From Cacajao melanocephalus (lineage: Eukaryota; Chordata; Mammalia; Primates; Pitheciidae), in contig CAUYLG010076800.1 in assembly GCA_963573385.1 (NCBI GenBank), forward strand, positions 1-64,000: a DNA stretch of 64,000 nucleotides. The letters are read 5' to 3'. Below are positions 15,015-26,039 of the stretch, one piece after another (the first letter of the stretch is position 1; each line of letters opens with the position of its first letter). The position numbers and the translations under genes are program-made. Below the pieces are notes generated by a model that made no database searches, was not told where the DNA came from, and saw only the letters and a list, made by a program, of their open reading frames with translations.

Positions 15015-15235
15015 CTTATAAATAATTTCATTCATTCAATTATCAAATGTGTATTGAATACATCTACTAAATACTGGAGGTACTGGTGGAGAACAAGACA
15101 AGCCTAGTCTGTCCCCTAGAAAAGAAGGCAAGTCAAGTTTCCAGTGTGAAAATCTGTGTCAGTGGGACAAGTACGATGGAATAGGATGAATGTGACCAGA
15201 ACACTCAGATATTTAGGCAGAAAATTGCAAGGAAT
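15015..15235 (-). mobile_element. L2 LINE fragment
   Basis: Starts with 'ttcattcattcaattatc', continues through 'tgtattgaatacatctacta' and a 'tactggtggagaacaagaca' block. This is the diverged reverse strand of the L2 3' end. Old and heavily mutated. Confidence 0.5.
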
Positions 15236-15340
15236 TTAAATGCATCCTACAGGTCAACGATTAGTCACTGTCCTTTTCATTCCTTTAAAGAAACACTCCT
15301 TCATTTGACTGCATGCTTCTTAAAAATCAGAGTAGGCTTC

Positions 15341-15616
<276 letters not shown>

Positions 15617-15985
15617 ATATATATATATATATACACATATATATATGTGTATATATATATATGTATATATATGTGTATATATATGTGTATATATATGTAT
15701 ATATGTGTATATATATGTGTATATATATATGTGTATATATATGTGTATATATATATGTGTATATATATGTATATATATACGTATATATATACACATATAT
15801 ATGTATATATATATACATATATATGTATATACACATATATATGTGTGTATATATACACATATATGTGTATATATACACATATATATGTGTGTATATATAC
15901 ACATATATATGTGTGTATATATATGTATATGTATATACATATATATGTATATATATGTATATATATATACATATATATATATATG

Positions 15986-16022
<37 letters not shown>
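15617..16022. repeat. (TA)n/(TG)n-interrupted microsatellite, about 405 bp
   Basis: Pure alternating purine-pyrimidine sequence made of TATATA blocks broken by GTGT and CACA units. Orientation flips between TGTG-rich and CACA-rich sub-blocks, so it is rich in self-complementary segments and could extrude cruciforms. The long Tyr/Ile 'proteins' readable here in all frames are artefacts. Confidence 0.97.
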
Positions 16023-16100
16023 GAGTAGGCTTCTGCTACTTTGTATCCACTGTGATGTACTTTGCACAGTAGGTACTCAGTACATGTTTTAGTATTGGAT

Positions 16101-16329
16101 TTGGAAGGCTGAGGTGGGCAGATGGCTTGAGCTCAACAGTTGGAGACCAGCCTGGAATACACAAATTAGCCAGGTATGGTGGTGTGCACCTGTAGCCTCA
16201 GCTACTCAGGAGACTGAGATGGGAGGCTCCCTTGAGCCTGAGAGGCGGAGGTTGCAGTGAGCCATAGTCGAGCCACTGCACTCATCTGGGCAATGGAGCA
16301 AGACCCTGTCTCAAAACAACAACAACAAA
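16101..16329 (+). mobile_element. 5'-truncated Alu J-like
   Basis: Begins inside the left arm ('ggaaggctgaggtgggcag'), has a shortened linker and a full right arm, and ends in a (CAA)n tail at 16311-16329. No clear target duplication. Confidence 0.85.
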
Positions 16330-19300
16330 AGAATTGAATTTAATCTCCAACTAGAATCATCAGGGAGGGAAGGGGAAAAGCTTTTAAATGTGAACAACTT
16401 TTCGAAGTACTAGATTCTAACACTTCTGATTCACTGGACTTCCACTCAGTGGATACACCAAGGGTCCTCACGTGTTTTACTCCCTAGGCTGAGACTATTT
16501 CAGGAGAACATAGAGATTTTCATTCCCTTTGGCAGCCTACTACCTAACTGTTCCTCAAACGGGCTCATGAGCAGCAGCACTTTTTGCTCCTGGCAAAATG
16601 ACCCTCTAGGTAATTCTGCAAACAGATCTCTAATTAGATTCTCTCTTTAACAGTCCTTGTAAAGTTGTAGAGGGCTCACCAAGCAATTGGAAAAGTAGTT
16701 TAGACCCACAAAGGAAAATAAATGAGACATGTTTTTACAGTGTGCCCCTCAAGTCCGCTGACTAATTTGCAGTCATTTTCTATTATTATTTCAGTCTGGG
16801 TTTTCCTATTGGTTAAATTTAACTGAATGGGACAAGCAAAATGAATGACAAAGATGCATCATTTACTCTGGGAACCCTGCCTTTAATATTGTTTAATAAT
16901 TTAATTTGTAGATGGGTTAATTATGTAAATTCCAAGAGATGGAAAAAGTTTTGAAACTTTTGATTCTGGGCTTTTTGATTCAAAGAATCAAAGAAAATTT
17001 TGTGACACAAATCACAATGACTTTGTGCATTTGTTGTTCAACAAGGTATCAAGAGGCAAGCCATTTCCACAGTTTGCAGATATCAAATACAAATAATAAC
17101 AAGGGGTCCACATTCCTCTGATGTGGAAATAAAGTGTGTACATCTTTCCACCTCTGCTCCAGGTCTATTTCCTGATGGGCTGACTAGTTGGAGAGCAATC
17201 CCTCTGGAGAAGCTACACTGACAAACTGAAAAAAATCAGTTGCTTTTATTTGTTTACACATTTTGCCATGGGAGTTTCCAGCAAGCATGTACAATAATAA
17301 TTTGATAAGCAAATTATGCTCTACATCTTATTTCAATTTCTTCTAAATAAATTCAACAGATGAGTGTTCCTTGTTATCCTTAAATCATAAAATGGTAAAA
17401 CATTCATTGCTTGTAGACTCTTTGCTTTATTATTTTACAAGACAATGGCACTTTGTTTTGACAGATGTGACTGAAATTTCCTGGCACAATCACAAATCAG
17501 ATTCAGACCAACTAGTTGTAAAGCAAATAGCCAGATGATAGAATGTGTTATTAAGTATTTATGAAGTAATCTGGGAGAACATGCAGCTGATCCCCTGTTC
17601 CTTAATAGATGGAAGAGTTGCCAGTATATTTCACTGATTGATTACATGAATTTCCTTGTTACAGTGGTATATTAAAAAACAGGATTCTAATCACCCGATG
17701 CCTTTTCTCTCAAGAACTATCTTTCTGGAATAAAAAAGGTGCCTGTTTTCTACTAACAACAGAAACAGCATTTGTTCCAGAGAAAGTCCAAATAGACATA
17801 TATTCAAATATAGATTGTATTCTAGAATTACTTAATTAGATCTGCCTAAGATCTTTGTTTCAAATGAATCATGTTGTCAGTAAGTTACTATACGTAAGTC
17901 ATACATCTAGTTATTCTTTAATATATTGGGAAGATATCTTTAGATTTTTCTCAGAAAAAGGCAGCTTGTTTTCCGTGAAGTACTGCATAAGCTCAAATGA
18001 ATGAACAGAATTACATAAGCCTTTTCAGATAAATTTACTTTGAAGCCGAGAATATGTCCAAAACACATTAGTCCAAAGCTGAACAGTATTGGAAAGTTCC
18101 AGTGACTATAAATAGAATTTCAAAATTGAAAATGTCATTTCAGCCTTCTCCACCTCACTGCTGTGATTCTAATAATTGCTCTTGTTGCCTTAATTTCCTT
18201 TAGTACAGCATGACCATTTCCTAGGATTATTGAAAACTGTGTGATCTTTTTCAGTTATATTCAGCAGTATGAAGATTATCTGGTAGGGAAAAACACATAT
18301 TCATAATACGAATAACTTTGCACAGGTGACCTTTAAAACCACTGGTTAGCTTTCTAAGACACCAACATCCATAGTAGCAATGTTATTCTTGAAGCCACTC
18401 CAGGGTTCATTCCAGTGGTCATTTTCCTTTATATCCTGGTATAATCTACACAGTAGTATCAAGGTGGGCAGTCTACAACCACAATTATTACAAGTATTAA
18501 TTATTCTGATGTACTGCTATGCAAATTTAAATGTAGATATGAAATTCAGGACCTAGATTGGGACCATAAAAACAATCAAATCAAACCATTTCTTTTAGCA
18601 AAGCTGCAAGTGAAAATAAACAACTTTCTCAAAACCCCAGGGCTCAGAATAGACCAGGCATCTCCTACATCCAAGGTCAGTGCTAGACAGGCCACAGCTA
18701 ATGGTTTTGACTGACACTTACAGAATAAATTATTCTGGTAATATTCTTCTACCATGACTGTAATATTAGCCGTAGAGTACAGTAAAAACCAACACACACA
18801 CAAACATATCTTTAAATCACCAAGAAACAAAAAGATTCATTGTTTTCTTCTTGTCAGCCTGAATTTGTACTGTAGAAATACACAAATGCTCATTAATAAT
18901 TCCTACATGCCAAGTAAACCCCTAAAACAGACCAAAGAGCTGGTATTTAAGTCTGTCGCTATGTGTCTCTGAATAAGAAATGAGGACTTTTGAGTTGAAA
19001 AACATAAAAGAATTTGTCTGAAAAGTCTGAGCCCTTCTACTTCACCTAGAAAGGAGGCCAGTGTTGCACATCTATGGAAAAAATAAAAGTAAAAAATTAC
19101 CACAGGAATAAAATACATTAATCTCTTCTTCCTCAAAACTACACCGGTCAATAAAGATTTATTCTTTAGGTATATTTTCAGAGGATTTTAAGAGCCTGCA
19201 GCATGAGAACAGGACCAAGCAGATTTGAATAATTCATTTAAATAAAGTCTGGGTACCCAGTAATTCTCACCAATACCTATGGGATCACTTGTATTTCCGA

Positions 19301-20058
19301 ATGCTCTAAGTTCATGTGGCAATAATATAATACTCATTTGTTTATGATGGCCTCATCTGTTTTTAATTCTCCAGGTTTATGCTCTCAGGAACAAGGCCAA
19401 TATCCTATTCTTTTCTAAAAAGTAACTCTCCTTTTTCCCATTTCTTAAAAGATGTTTTTACTCATTCATTTATTGCAAATATTAAGACAATGCAGCATTC
19501 TCTTCTTCATCAGCCCAATTCTTCAGCTCCAAACACATATTTTCCCATCAGAAAATACACCTGTTTCCTCTCAAGACCACCTCTGCTCTTCTGTCACCTC
19601 TCCCCTCTGCCTTCTCACCATCTTCACTTTCTATTCATTCATTCAACAAATATTTCTCTTCAATCACTCCATAGGTTCTTGCCCCTCGATCCAAAAATAT
19701 GTTCTGGTTATTCCTAAATGGAACAAAATCTTTACTTGATGCTAATTCCTTTTCAAGTTCTTCTTCATTTCCTAACTTTGCCAGGCAAACTGAAAGTATA
19801 TTAAAATAGAATGTTTTAGGTCGGGGCAAGTGTTTAAAATATATTATATTTTAAAAGCAAATACAAGACAGTATAGATAGCATGATTCCAATTTGTGAAA
19901 AACGTGTTTGCAAAGGAAAAGGCTTAAAACAGTGTACACTCATATACAAGCAAAAGGAGATAGAGAGGTTCTCTGAGTAATAAAATTACATTGGATTTTT
20001 ATTTCCTTTTTTGTCTATTTCCTAAATTCAGAGCTTTCTCCTATGAATATACAATACT
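16330..20058. other. 3.7 kb without recognisable transposable elements
   Basis: AT-rich unique sequence. The frames I can read (16939-17121, 18576-18972, 19379-19829) are short, lack motifs and overlap one another on opposite strands. A CT-rich stretch at 19560-19640 and an L2-like 'attcattcattcaacaaatat' at 19634-19653 hint at very old repeat decay. No promoter, splice pattern or RNA gene can be supported. Confidence 0.5.
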
Positions 20059-20227
20059 TTTAAATAGAAAAAACCTTGAAAGGAATGCTGTTGATGGTTT
20101 TGCTGAATGAACCTCTGTGCTCTGGTTTGATTCACAAGGCATCAGGAATCTCAAGGCCACTTGACAGCACAGAGGCTCATTCAGCAAATCCATCAACAGC
20201 ATTCATTTCAAGGTTTTTCTATTTAAA
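20059..20227. repeat. Near-perfect inverted repeat (62-bp arms, 44-nt loop), MITE-like
   Basis: Left arm 20059-20121 and right arm 20166-20227 are reverse complements with about four differences, including one A indel. The spacer is 20122-20165. The arms are bounded by TTTAAA on each side, so a TA dinucleotide flanks the symmetrical core at 20061-20062 and 20224-20225. That would suit a Tc1/mariner-type miniature element. I do not recognise the family; it is not MADE1, whose terminal sequence differs. Confidence 0.75.
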
Positions 20228-20267
20228 CTACATCCCTGCAGATTCTGCAGGGAATCTGCAATTCCAG

Positions 20268-20720
20268 ATGATATAGTTTGGATATTTATATCCTCTTCCA
20301 AATCTCATATTGAATTGCAATCCCCTATGCTGGATGTGGAGCCTAGTGGGAGATGTTTGGATTATGGGTGTACCCCTCATGGCCCGATGCTGTCTTCGTG
20401 ATAGTGAGTTCTCTCATCACTTCAAAGTATGGCACCTTCTCTCCCCTCTTGCTCCTGCTTTAGCCATGTGATGTGTCTGCTTCTGCTTCACCTCTGCCAT
20501 GTGTAAAATCTCCCTGAGTCCTCCCAAGAAGCTGAGCAAATGCTGGTGTTATGCTTCCTGTATAGTCTGCAGAACTACAAGCCAATTAAACCTCTTCTCT
20601 TTATAAATTCCCCAGCCTCAGGTGTTCCTTTATAGCATTTATTTTATCCAAGTATTTTCTTTATAAATTCCCCAAACTCAGGTATTCCTTTACAGCAGTG
20701 CAAGGATGCTCTAATACGCT
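20268..20720 (+). mobile_element. MaLR solo LTR (THE1/MST type)
   Basis: Starts 'tgatatagtttggatat' and follows the MaLR LTR pattern: 'ggagcctagtgggagatg', 'ctcttgctcctgcttt', 'gcagaactacaagccaatt' and 'ctttataaattccccag', ending in 'cagtgcaaggatgctctaat'. Its 3' part contains a 60-bp tandem duplication. No internal MaLR sequence is attached. Confidence 0.85.
20599..20697 (+). repeat. 60-bp tandem duplication inside the MaLR LTR
   Basis: The block at 20599-20637 recurs exactly 60 bases later at 20659-20697 with four substitutions over 39 bases. It duplicates the region around the TATAAA-like 'tttataaattcccca' sequence near the LTR 3' end. Confidence 0.85.
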
Positions 20721-20724
20721 ACGT

Positions 20725-21320
20725 CCTTCCTTCTGTGCTCACCTTCTCCCTTCTCTGTCACCAAGTGGGGACTTGTCTCTCTCTTTCCTTCTCTCTTCTC
20801 ACAAATGGAGATATCGCCAACTTTACTGTCCTCCATTCTGCTCCTGTCACTCTTCACTGACCTGTAAATGAGGGACTGTGTTAGAGGGACTTCCTGCCTC
20901 TGGCCAGTTAGAGGACTTTGTTTCAGATTTCCCATATCTGGCCTGTTAGGGTCTGTTGTTTCCACTTTCCTGCCTCTGGCAGGCTAGGTAGAGCCTTTGT
21001 TTCTATTTTCCCACCTCTGGCTCTGGGAGGTGGGGGCTCTGTGACTCAGGGTTGTAAAACAGTAGCCAATCCAGTAAAAGATTCAAAGATCAATTAAGAG
21101 GGAATTAAGAGAGGGACTTAAGATCAATTAAGAGAGGGAATAACTCAGGAGTAAAAGCTCTAACCACCCCAGCCTGGGCTGGAATCCTCTCCCGATAACC
21201 TTCCACAAGAGCCCGGAAGCTGTCCTTTCACTCTGCCTAATAAATCACACCATCGCACACTCTTTGGGTCCTCAAGTTCTATTTGAGCTGTAACACTCAC
21301 CATGCCACCAAGACCCCTTT
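20725..21320 (+). mobile_element. ERV1-type LTR with tandem U3 repeats
   Basis: LTR-like sequence: pyrimidine-rich start, four tandem repeats at 20888-21045, a duplicated 'aattaagagaggg' block at 21092-21140, AATAAA at 21239-21244, then 'cacactctttgggtcc' and 'gagctgtaacactcacc'. The last two motifs mark the R/U5 region of several ERV1 LTRs (HERV-W/ERV9/LTR10 relatives). Exact family not assigned. Confidence 0.6.
20888..21045 (+). repeat. Four ~39-bp tandem repeats in LTR U3
   Basis: Units at 20888-20927, 20928-20965, 20966-21006 and 21007-21045 share the scheme TTTCC-TGCCTCTGGC-NNG-TTAGG-CTTTGTTTC with substitutions. Repeated U3 units are a common enhancer arrangement in retroviral LTRs. 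Confidence 0.75.
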
Positions 21321-21406
21321 CCCCACTCTTCAGGGTTAGGAAGGCCAAGAGCCCAAGTTCTGGCTGCAGCTACCCCGCTTCTGTGGTGGCCCAGTGGCCC
21401 AGGTTC

Positions 21407-21432
21407 AATTCCTGGTGTCAGAACCAGGAATT
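21407..21432. repeat. 10-bp perfect palindrome next to the LTR
   Basis: AATTCCTGGT (21407-21416) is followed after a six-base loop by ACCAGGAATT (21423-21432). Flanking it, 'tggctgcagctaccccg' (21361-21377) is echoed by 'cagctgcagctactccg' (21434-21450), a local duplication. Confidence 0.7.
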
Positions 21433-21954
21433 CCAGCTGCAGCTACTCCGGTTACATAAAGAATGCCAGAATTCTTTATTTATAAATTCAGCTATCACTT
21501 CTATACAGATCCATTCTAAACATTCATCTCCTGCCCTTGGCTGGATATTCTTCTTGAATGCTTCATTCAACATTATCTCAAATTCAAAATTCTAAAAATC
21601 TACTTGATCACTCCCCTCTCCTCCCAATCTAGTTCTTCTCTTAACCTTCCCTCCTTGTGCCAATGACATCATTCACCTTCCAAACACTATTGAGGCTGCT
21701 TCCTTTTCTCTGTGTGTTTTGCCAAGTCTTAGGCATTTTTTGTTCCTCTTTTGAATAGTCTTTTATGCCTTCCTTTCCATTGCCACTGCTATCCATTGCC
21801 CAAATCTATCTCAATTTGGGCTCTTTTCACTTTGTGTTTGGACTACTGAAATCAGCCTTCTTAACTCTTCTCAACACCACACCCTCAGCTTGCTGTCTCC
21901 CAAACACAAGTTGTTTCTCTTCTTCAACTCCACATCACCAGAAATCTGGTGATA

Positions 21955-22082
21955 CTTCCTACAACATCACATGAAACCTGGTTAAGAATGCAGAATCCAC
22001 TCCATCCTCTGGCATCAGCCTCTGCATTTTAACAAGCCTGCTAGGTGATTCATGCATCCACTGATGTTTGAAAAGCACCGGT
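21955..22082 (+). mobile_element. MER5A-like hAT fragment
   Basis: 'aacatcacatgaaacctggt', 'ctctgcattttaacaagcc' and the end 'gatgtttgaaaagcac' follow the MER5A/B nonautonomous hAT consensus, missing some internal bases. Confidence 0.65.
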
Positions 22083-22089
22083 TTGTTTG

Positions 22090-22380
22090 TGCAATGATGC
22101 CCCCATCTAAAGAGTCTCTTCTTATCTAGCCAAATTCTCCCAGCTCAGAGCTGTCCTCCTGAGGCTGTTCCAGTCTGTCTTACCTGCTTTCATTCTTTAC
22201 AGAATGCCTGTTTTAAGTTTCTTCTCATTTTAGTGCTTAATCATCTATTTCTCTTTTCTCGAATGTGTCAGCCTTCCCCATCTAGATTGTAATTGCCTGA
22301 GCAAAGGCTTGATTTATCTTATACTCCTTGCAAGATGATAAATGTTTATGGATCAAATATATTGGTTCAATACTTTCTGG
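22090..22380 (+). mobile_element. L2-like LINE 3' fragment
   Basis: 'tcattttagtgcttaatcat', 'ctagattgtaattgcctgag' and 'gcaaaggcttgatttatctt' align by eye to the L2 3' region. The CT-rich sequence left of the MER5A piece (about 21640-21955) may be the upstream part of the same L2. Very old. Confidence 0.45.
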
Positions 22381-22624
22381 GCTAAAATTCATTAAAGTGT
22401 TTTCATGTTTTAGAAATACTCAATTTTATTTGTACCATATTCTACTGCCTTTATAAACCCTATTCTGTGCCGCAAAAGAATTCAATGATATATTTATCTC
22501 CCTAAAGTGATGAAAATACTTTTACTTGTAGATTTCCCAACAATATATAATAATAGCTAATATTCATTGATTTCTATGTTTCAAACTTTTTTTTAGCTTA
22601 CTGTATTTTTAAGCCTTGCTACAT

Positions 22625-22790
22625 CAGCTTTGAAATGTGTGTAATTGTTTTCCAGTTCCATTTTGCAAATGGAGAAAAAGCACAGAGAGGTTAATGATCT
22701 TGCTAACGTTGCACAGCAGAAGTGGTAGAGCTAAGATGGGAACCCATAATGATTATTAACCTTTAGTATACAGTCTATTTAATTTGCCTA
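22625..22790 (-). mobile_element. MIR SINE
   Basis: 'ttccattttgcaaatggag', 'cacagagaggttaatgatct' and 'aagatgggaaccca' are the reverse strand of the MIR core and tail. Confidence 0.75.
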
Positions 22791-22799
22791 TATAATTAA

Positions 22800-23465
22800 C
22801 ATGCACTATGATTCCAATTAATCAGAATAACAGGGAAAGGCCAAGAGATGTGAATATTAATTACAGAATGCCTGTAAGACATTTTATTTCTTGAAAAATT
22901 AAATAGGTATGGAAAAACACTCCAGTTTGGGAGTGTTATGTAATTTTTCTCCATCGCTATTTACACATGCATGTGAATATGTAACAGCAGATTCTGTTAC
23001 TTTTATTATAAACGTAGAAGAGTTCAATGGTAATCATTCCTTTGCAACCTTCAGGATCTGCTGCTAAGTTCTTGCTCTTGGGTAACTGATCTTTCACAGA
23101 AAATCTTTTTTTGTTTCTGAGAAGCCTATACCAGAATAGTAATGTATTGACTGAAGTGAATACCCTACGGCGATTTTATGATTGCTAGGAAATCTAAAGT
23201 AACCCAAATCTTCAGCAACATTAAAGTTGGTAAGAAGAAGGTGCAAAGGTAGAGGAATAACCAGAGCTGTATTTTCACACCTGAAGCATTACCAAAGCAG
23301 CAACATAAACATTCAGCTACATTCTATAGGATTTCAGAAGGAACATGAAAAACAAGCCCCTTCATAACCACTGTATTTCAACAATTTGTGTTCTTTCTAA
23401 ATAGATCACTCCACAGCAGGAAATGGTAGATAGGCAAAGTGGAAGTTCTAGGGAGGAGGCCAGCC
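22800..23465. other. Unique DNA, nothing recognised
   Basis: AT-rich; no repeat family, RNA gene or credible reading frame seen. Confidence 0.45.
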
Positions 23466-23469
23466 TGAG

Positions 23470-23660
23470 GCTGAATTCCAACTGAGGGTTAACCTCAGGC
23501 AAATTGCTCAGCTTCTAAGAACACCTGGTTTCTACTCTGGAAAGTAAGGATAAAAGATCCCTCTTTCAAAGCTTTCTAAGAATAGAAAAAAATACAAAGT
23601 ATGTTAATTTCCTGGTTTACAGTAGGTGTTCCAAATATTGTAGCTGGCATTACCACTTTG
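23470..23660 (+). mobile_element. MIR SINE
   Basis: 'ttaacctcaggcaaattgct', 'tctactctggaaagtaagga' and 'cagtaggtgttccaaatatt' follow the MIR consensus in sense orientation. Confidence 0.6.
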
Positions 23661-23954
23661 AGCGCAGCAGATGCCAGAGTACTGCTGATTACAAATAGGC
23701 AAAGCAATGCACTTTTTAAAAGTGTACCTGTGGCAAACTTTAATAAACAAAATCTCCAGTCATTTTAAAAACAGGTAATTAGCAGATAAACTAAAAAGTT
23801 CATGAATAAAGAGACTGGCTGCAACCAAGAATTTTCAATAATTACAGGTTAAAATGGATCGGTGTTAATGGTTTATTACAGCCATGCAGAAAAGGAACTG
23901 CCTGATTTCATGAGCTCTCATTTTCTGTATCCTTTTCTAGAGTTGTATCCTGGC

Positions 23955-24570
23955 ACTTAATATAGGAGTTATTAAGAAATAATTTTTAGACAGCTAGTTA
24001 GGGTAAATGTTCTCCATGGAAATTAACAGAAAGGTGGCTTAAAGAGCCAGACAAGTAAGCTGGAATATGCAAATCCAGCAAATAGAAACTGGGGTTGCTC
24101 AACATAATGATTCCCACCATCTTCTCCTTGTCATCACATGTGCCAAGTGTCATGGCCACCCCCACATAACACCATATGTTGAAAACATTATGGTGACTCG
24201 CATTTGCACATTAAAGGACTAAAGTGGGAGGGGCAGGTTTTTCAGGGCTACGTGAATGACACACCTGGTCAAACCAAACCCCTGGGCCCTACGCAAACCA
24301 GACACCACCTCCTCCAGCTTCCCAGTGTAACAGACTGCCTTTCTGCTGCACACGGGGTTTCTCTTTGTTCCAAGCCCTCCCCCTCTGTCTCTGTACGGGG
24401 GAGCTGTTCTCTTCTTTCTTCCCTCTTTCTTGCCCATTAAACTTTTCACTCCTCAAATCCACTCCACCTGTGTCTGTGACATTAATCCTATTGGAGCAAG
24501 ACCAAGGACCCCAGCGTTCCTCCAATCATCAGAGCCATATCAGTACCAAAATTTAATTCGTAAGATCTCT
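23955..24570 (+). mobile_element. LTR-like element (ERV1 style)
   Basis: Has LTR-like order: a body with 'atatgcaaatcc' octamer-like motif at 24064-24075, a pyrimidine-rich stretch, ATTAAA signal near 24436, then 'tctgtgacattaatcctatt' and 'gaccaaggaccccagcg' typical of LTR 3' ends. Left boundary uncertain and no family assigned. Confidence 0.5.
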
Positions 24571-24607
24571 CCCAAGTTCCCTGTATCTTCTTTAAGAACT
24601 AAACATT

Positions 24608-24880
24608 GGTCTGGGCACAGTGGCTCACATCTGTAACCCTAGCACTTTGAAAGGCTGAGGTGGGTGGATCACTTGAGCCCAGGAGTTCAAAACCAGCCTA
24701 GGCAAAGTGAAACACCATCTCTACAAAAAATTAGCTGGTATTGTGGCACATGCTTATAGTCCCAGCTACTCAGGAGGCTGAGGTGGGAGAATCACCTGAG
24801 CCCAGGAAGTCGAAATAGCACCACTGCACTCCAGCCTGAGCATCAAAGTGAGACCTTATCTCAAAAAAAAAAAAAAATTA
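24608..24880 (+). mobile_element. Alu J-like
   Basis: Dimeric Alu with diverged arms ('ctgggcacagtggctcaca' to 'gagaccttatctc') and an A tail at 24863-24877. Part of the right arm is deleted. Confidence 0.9.
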
Positions 24881-25042
24881 AAGTAAAAAGGAGCTAAATA
24901 TCATTTTTATTTACATCCAATGTTGTGTCCCCAGGATAATTGTGAGCTATGAGGACAATTACATCAAGATGTATTAAATAATTTTTTAAACAGTGATTTC
25001 TTAAACTTCCCTGAAGCATGGATGATTACATATGCTCTGAAG

Positions 25043-25064
25043 TGTGTGTGTGTGTGTGTGTGTC
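25043..25064. repeat. (GT)n dinucleotide repeat
   Basis: About eleven uninterrupted GT units. Confidence 0.95.
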
Positions 25065-25104
25065 TGAATAAAGTAGGATGGGGAACAGAACTTTGGGACA
25101 AAAA

Positions 25105-25198
25105 TGGTTAGGATATCAACTCTGTAATACCAGGGAGGATCATCACTTGAGGCCATGAGTTTGAAACCAGCCTTGGCAAAATAGCAAGACTCATCTCT

Positions 25199-25240
<42 letters not shown>

Positions 25241-25415
25241 GAAAGAAAAAAAATTTAGCTGAGTTTGGTGGTGCATATCTATAGTCCTAGCTACTTGGGA
25301 GACTAAGGCGGAAGAGGCACCTGAATGCAGGAGTTCAAGGCTGGAGTGAGCTATAATCGTGACACTGCACTCCAGCCTAGGGGACAGAGTGAGATCCTAT
25401 CTCTAAAAAAACAGA
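25105..25415 (+). mobile_element. Alu J-like with expanded A-rich linker
   Basis: Left arm 25105-25200, right arm from about 25257 to 25404. The linker, normally about A5TACA6, is a run of about 32 A followed by GAAAAGAAAG units (25201-25252). The left arm lacks its first part. Confidence 0.85.
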
Positions 25416-25479
25416 AAGGAGGAGTTAGAAGAGAAAGCCAAAGAGAAGGAGGGAGGAGGAGGAGGAAGAGATGCAGGAA

Positions 25480-25945
25480 AGCTCTCTGTCCTCTGTCTAC
25501 CTGGCTTAAAGCAGGACATAAATTTACCAAGGCAAAATCTATCTCCCTTCCCCTCTCTAACAGGGAGAACAAAAAGTTAACTACTGAAAACAACTGTAGA
25601 CCCTTGAAGGTTTGAAGATTGCACCAGGGCAATCTACATTAACAAGCTTTACCAACTAGCCTTTATCTGCCAATTACTTTCCTTTCCCCATATTATTCTC
25701 CCTGGAGATGCAAAGTCTTTTTTTTTTTTTTGTCTTGTCACTTATTTAAACATTTACTGTTTTTTATCAAAGATACCATATAAACTGAAACTCAAAGCCA
25801 CCTCTGTGAGAATTATTCATACCCTGGGTGTCTCCCATGTACATTGAAATATACATGTTAATAAATTTCTTCTTGTTTTTCTCTTGTGAATCTGTCTTTT
25901 GTTACAGGGATCTGTTCCAACTGAAAATTGATGAAGGTTGAGAAA
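25480..25945 (+). mobile_element. LTR-like element with polyadenylation signal
   Basis: The right half has the layout of an LTR: 'ccctgggtgtctcccatgta', AATAAA at 25860-25865, then 'gtgaatctgtcttttgttac' and an end near 'gatgaaggttgag'. A T11 run interrupts it at 25719-25730. ERV1 style; family not named. Confidence 0.5.
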
Positions 25946-25958
25946 AAAAAAAAAAGAT

Positions 25959-26033
25959 GAAGTCTTTTTTTTTCAGACTTCAGAAAAAAAGGAAGTCTGA
26001 TAAGAGAGGATAAGTCTTTTTCCTCTCTTATCA
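25959..26033. repeat. Cluster of overlapping perfect hairpins
   Basis: TCAGACTTC (25973-25981) pairs with GAAGTCTGA (25992-26000). TGATAAGAGAGGA (25998-26010) pairs perfectly with TCCTCTCTTATCA (26021-26033). GAAGTCT at 25959 also pairs with AGACTTC at 25975. The 6-mer AAGTCT occurs three times in 55 bases. Confidence 0.85.
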
Positions 26034-26039
26034 TTCCTT

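Noticed and set aside
15617..16022. CRISPR-like array or phage-type repeat system
   Set aside because: There are no direct repeats with unique spacers. The array is a eukaryotic microsatellite attached to an Alu.
19620..19800. L2 fragment suggested by 'attcattcattcaacaaatat'
   Set aside because: Only about 20 bases resemble L2; the following sequence does not continue the match well enough to call.
21386..21420. tRNA gene suggested by 'ggttcaattcctgg'
   Set aside because: No acceptor stem, D-arm or anticodon arm can be folded around it.
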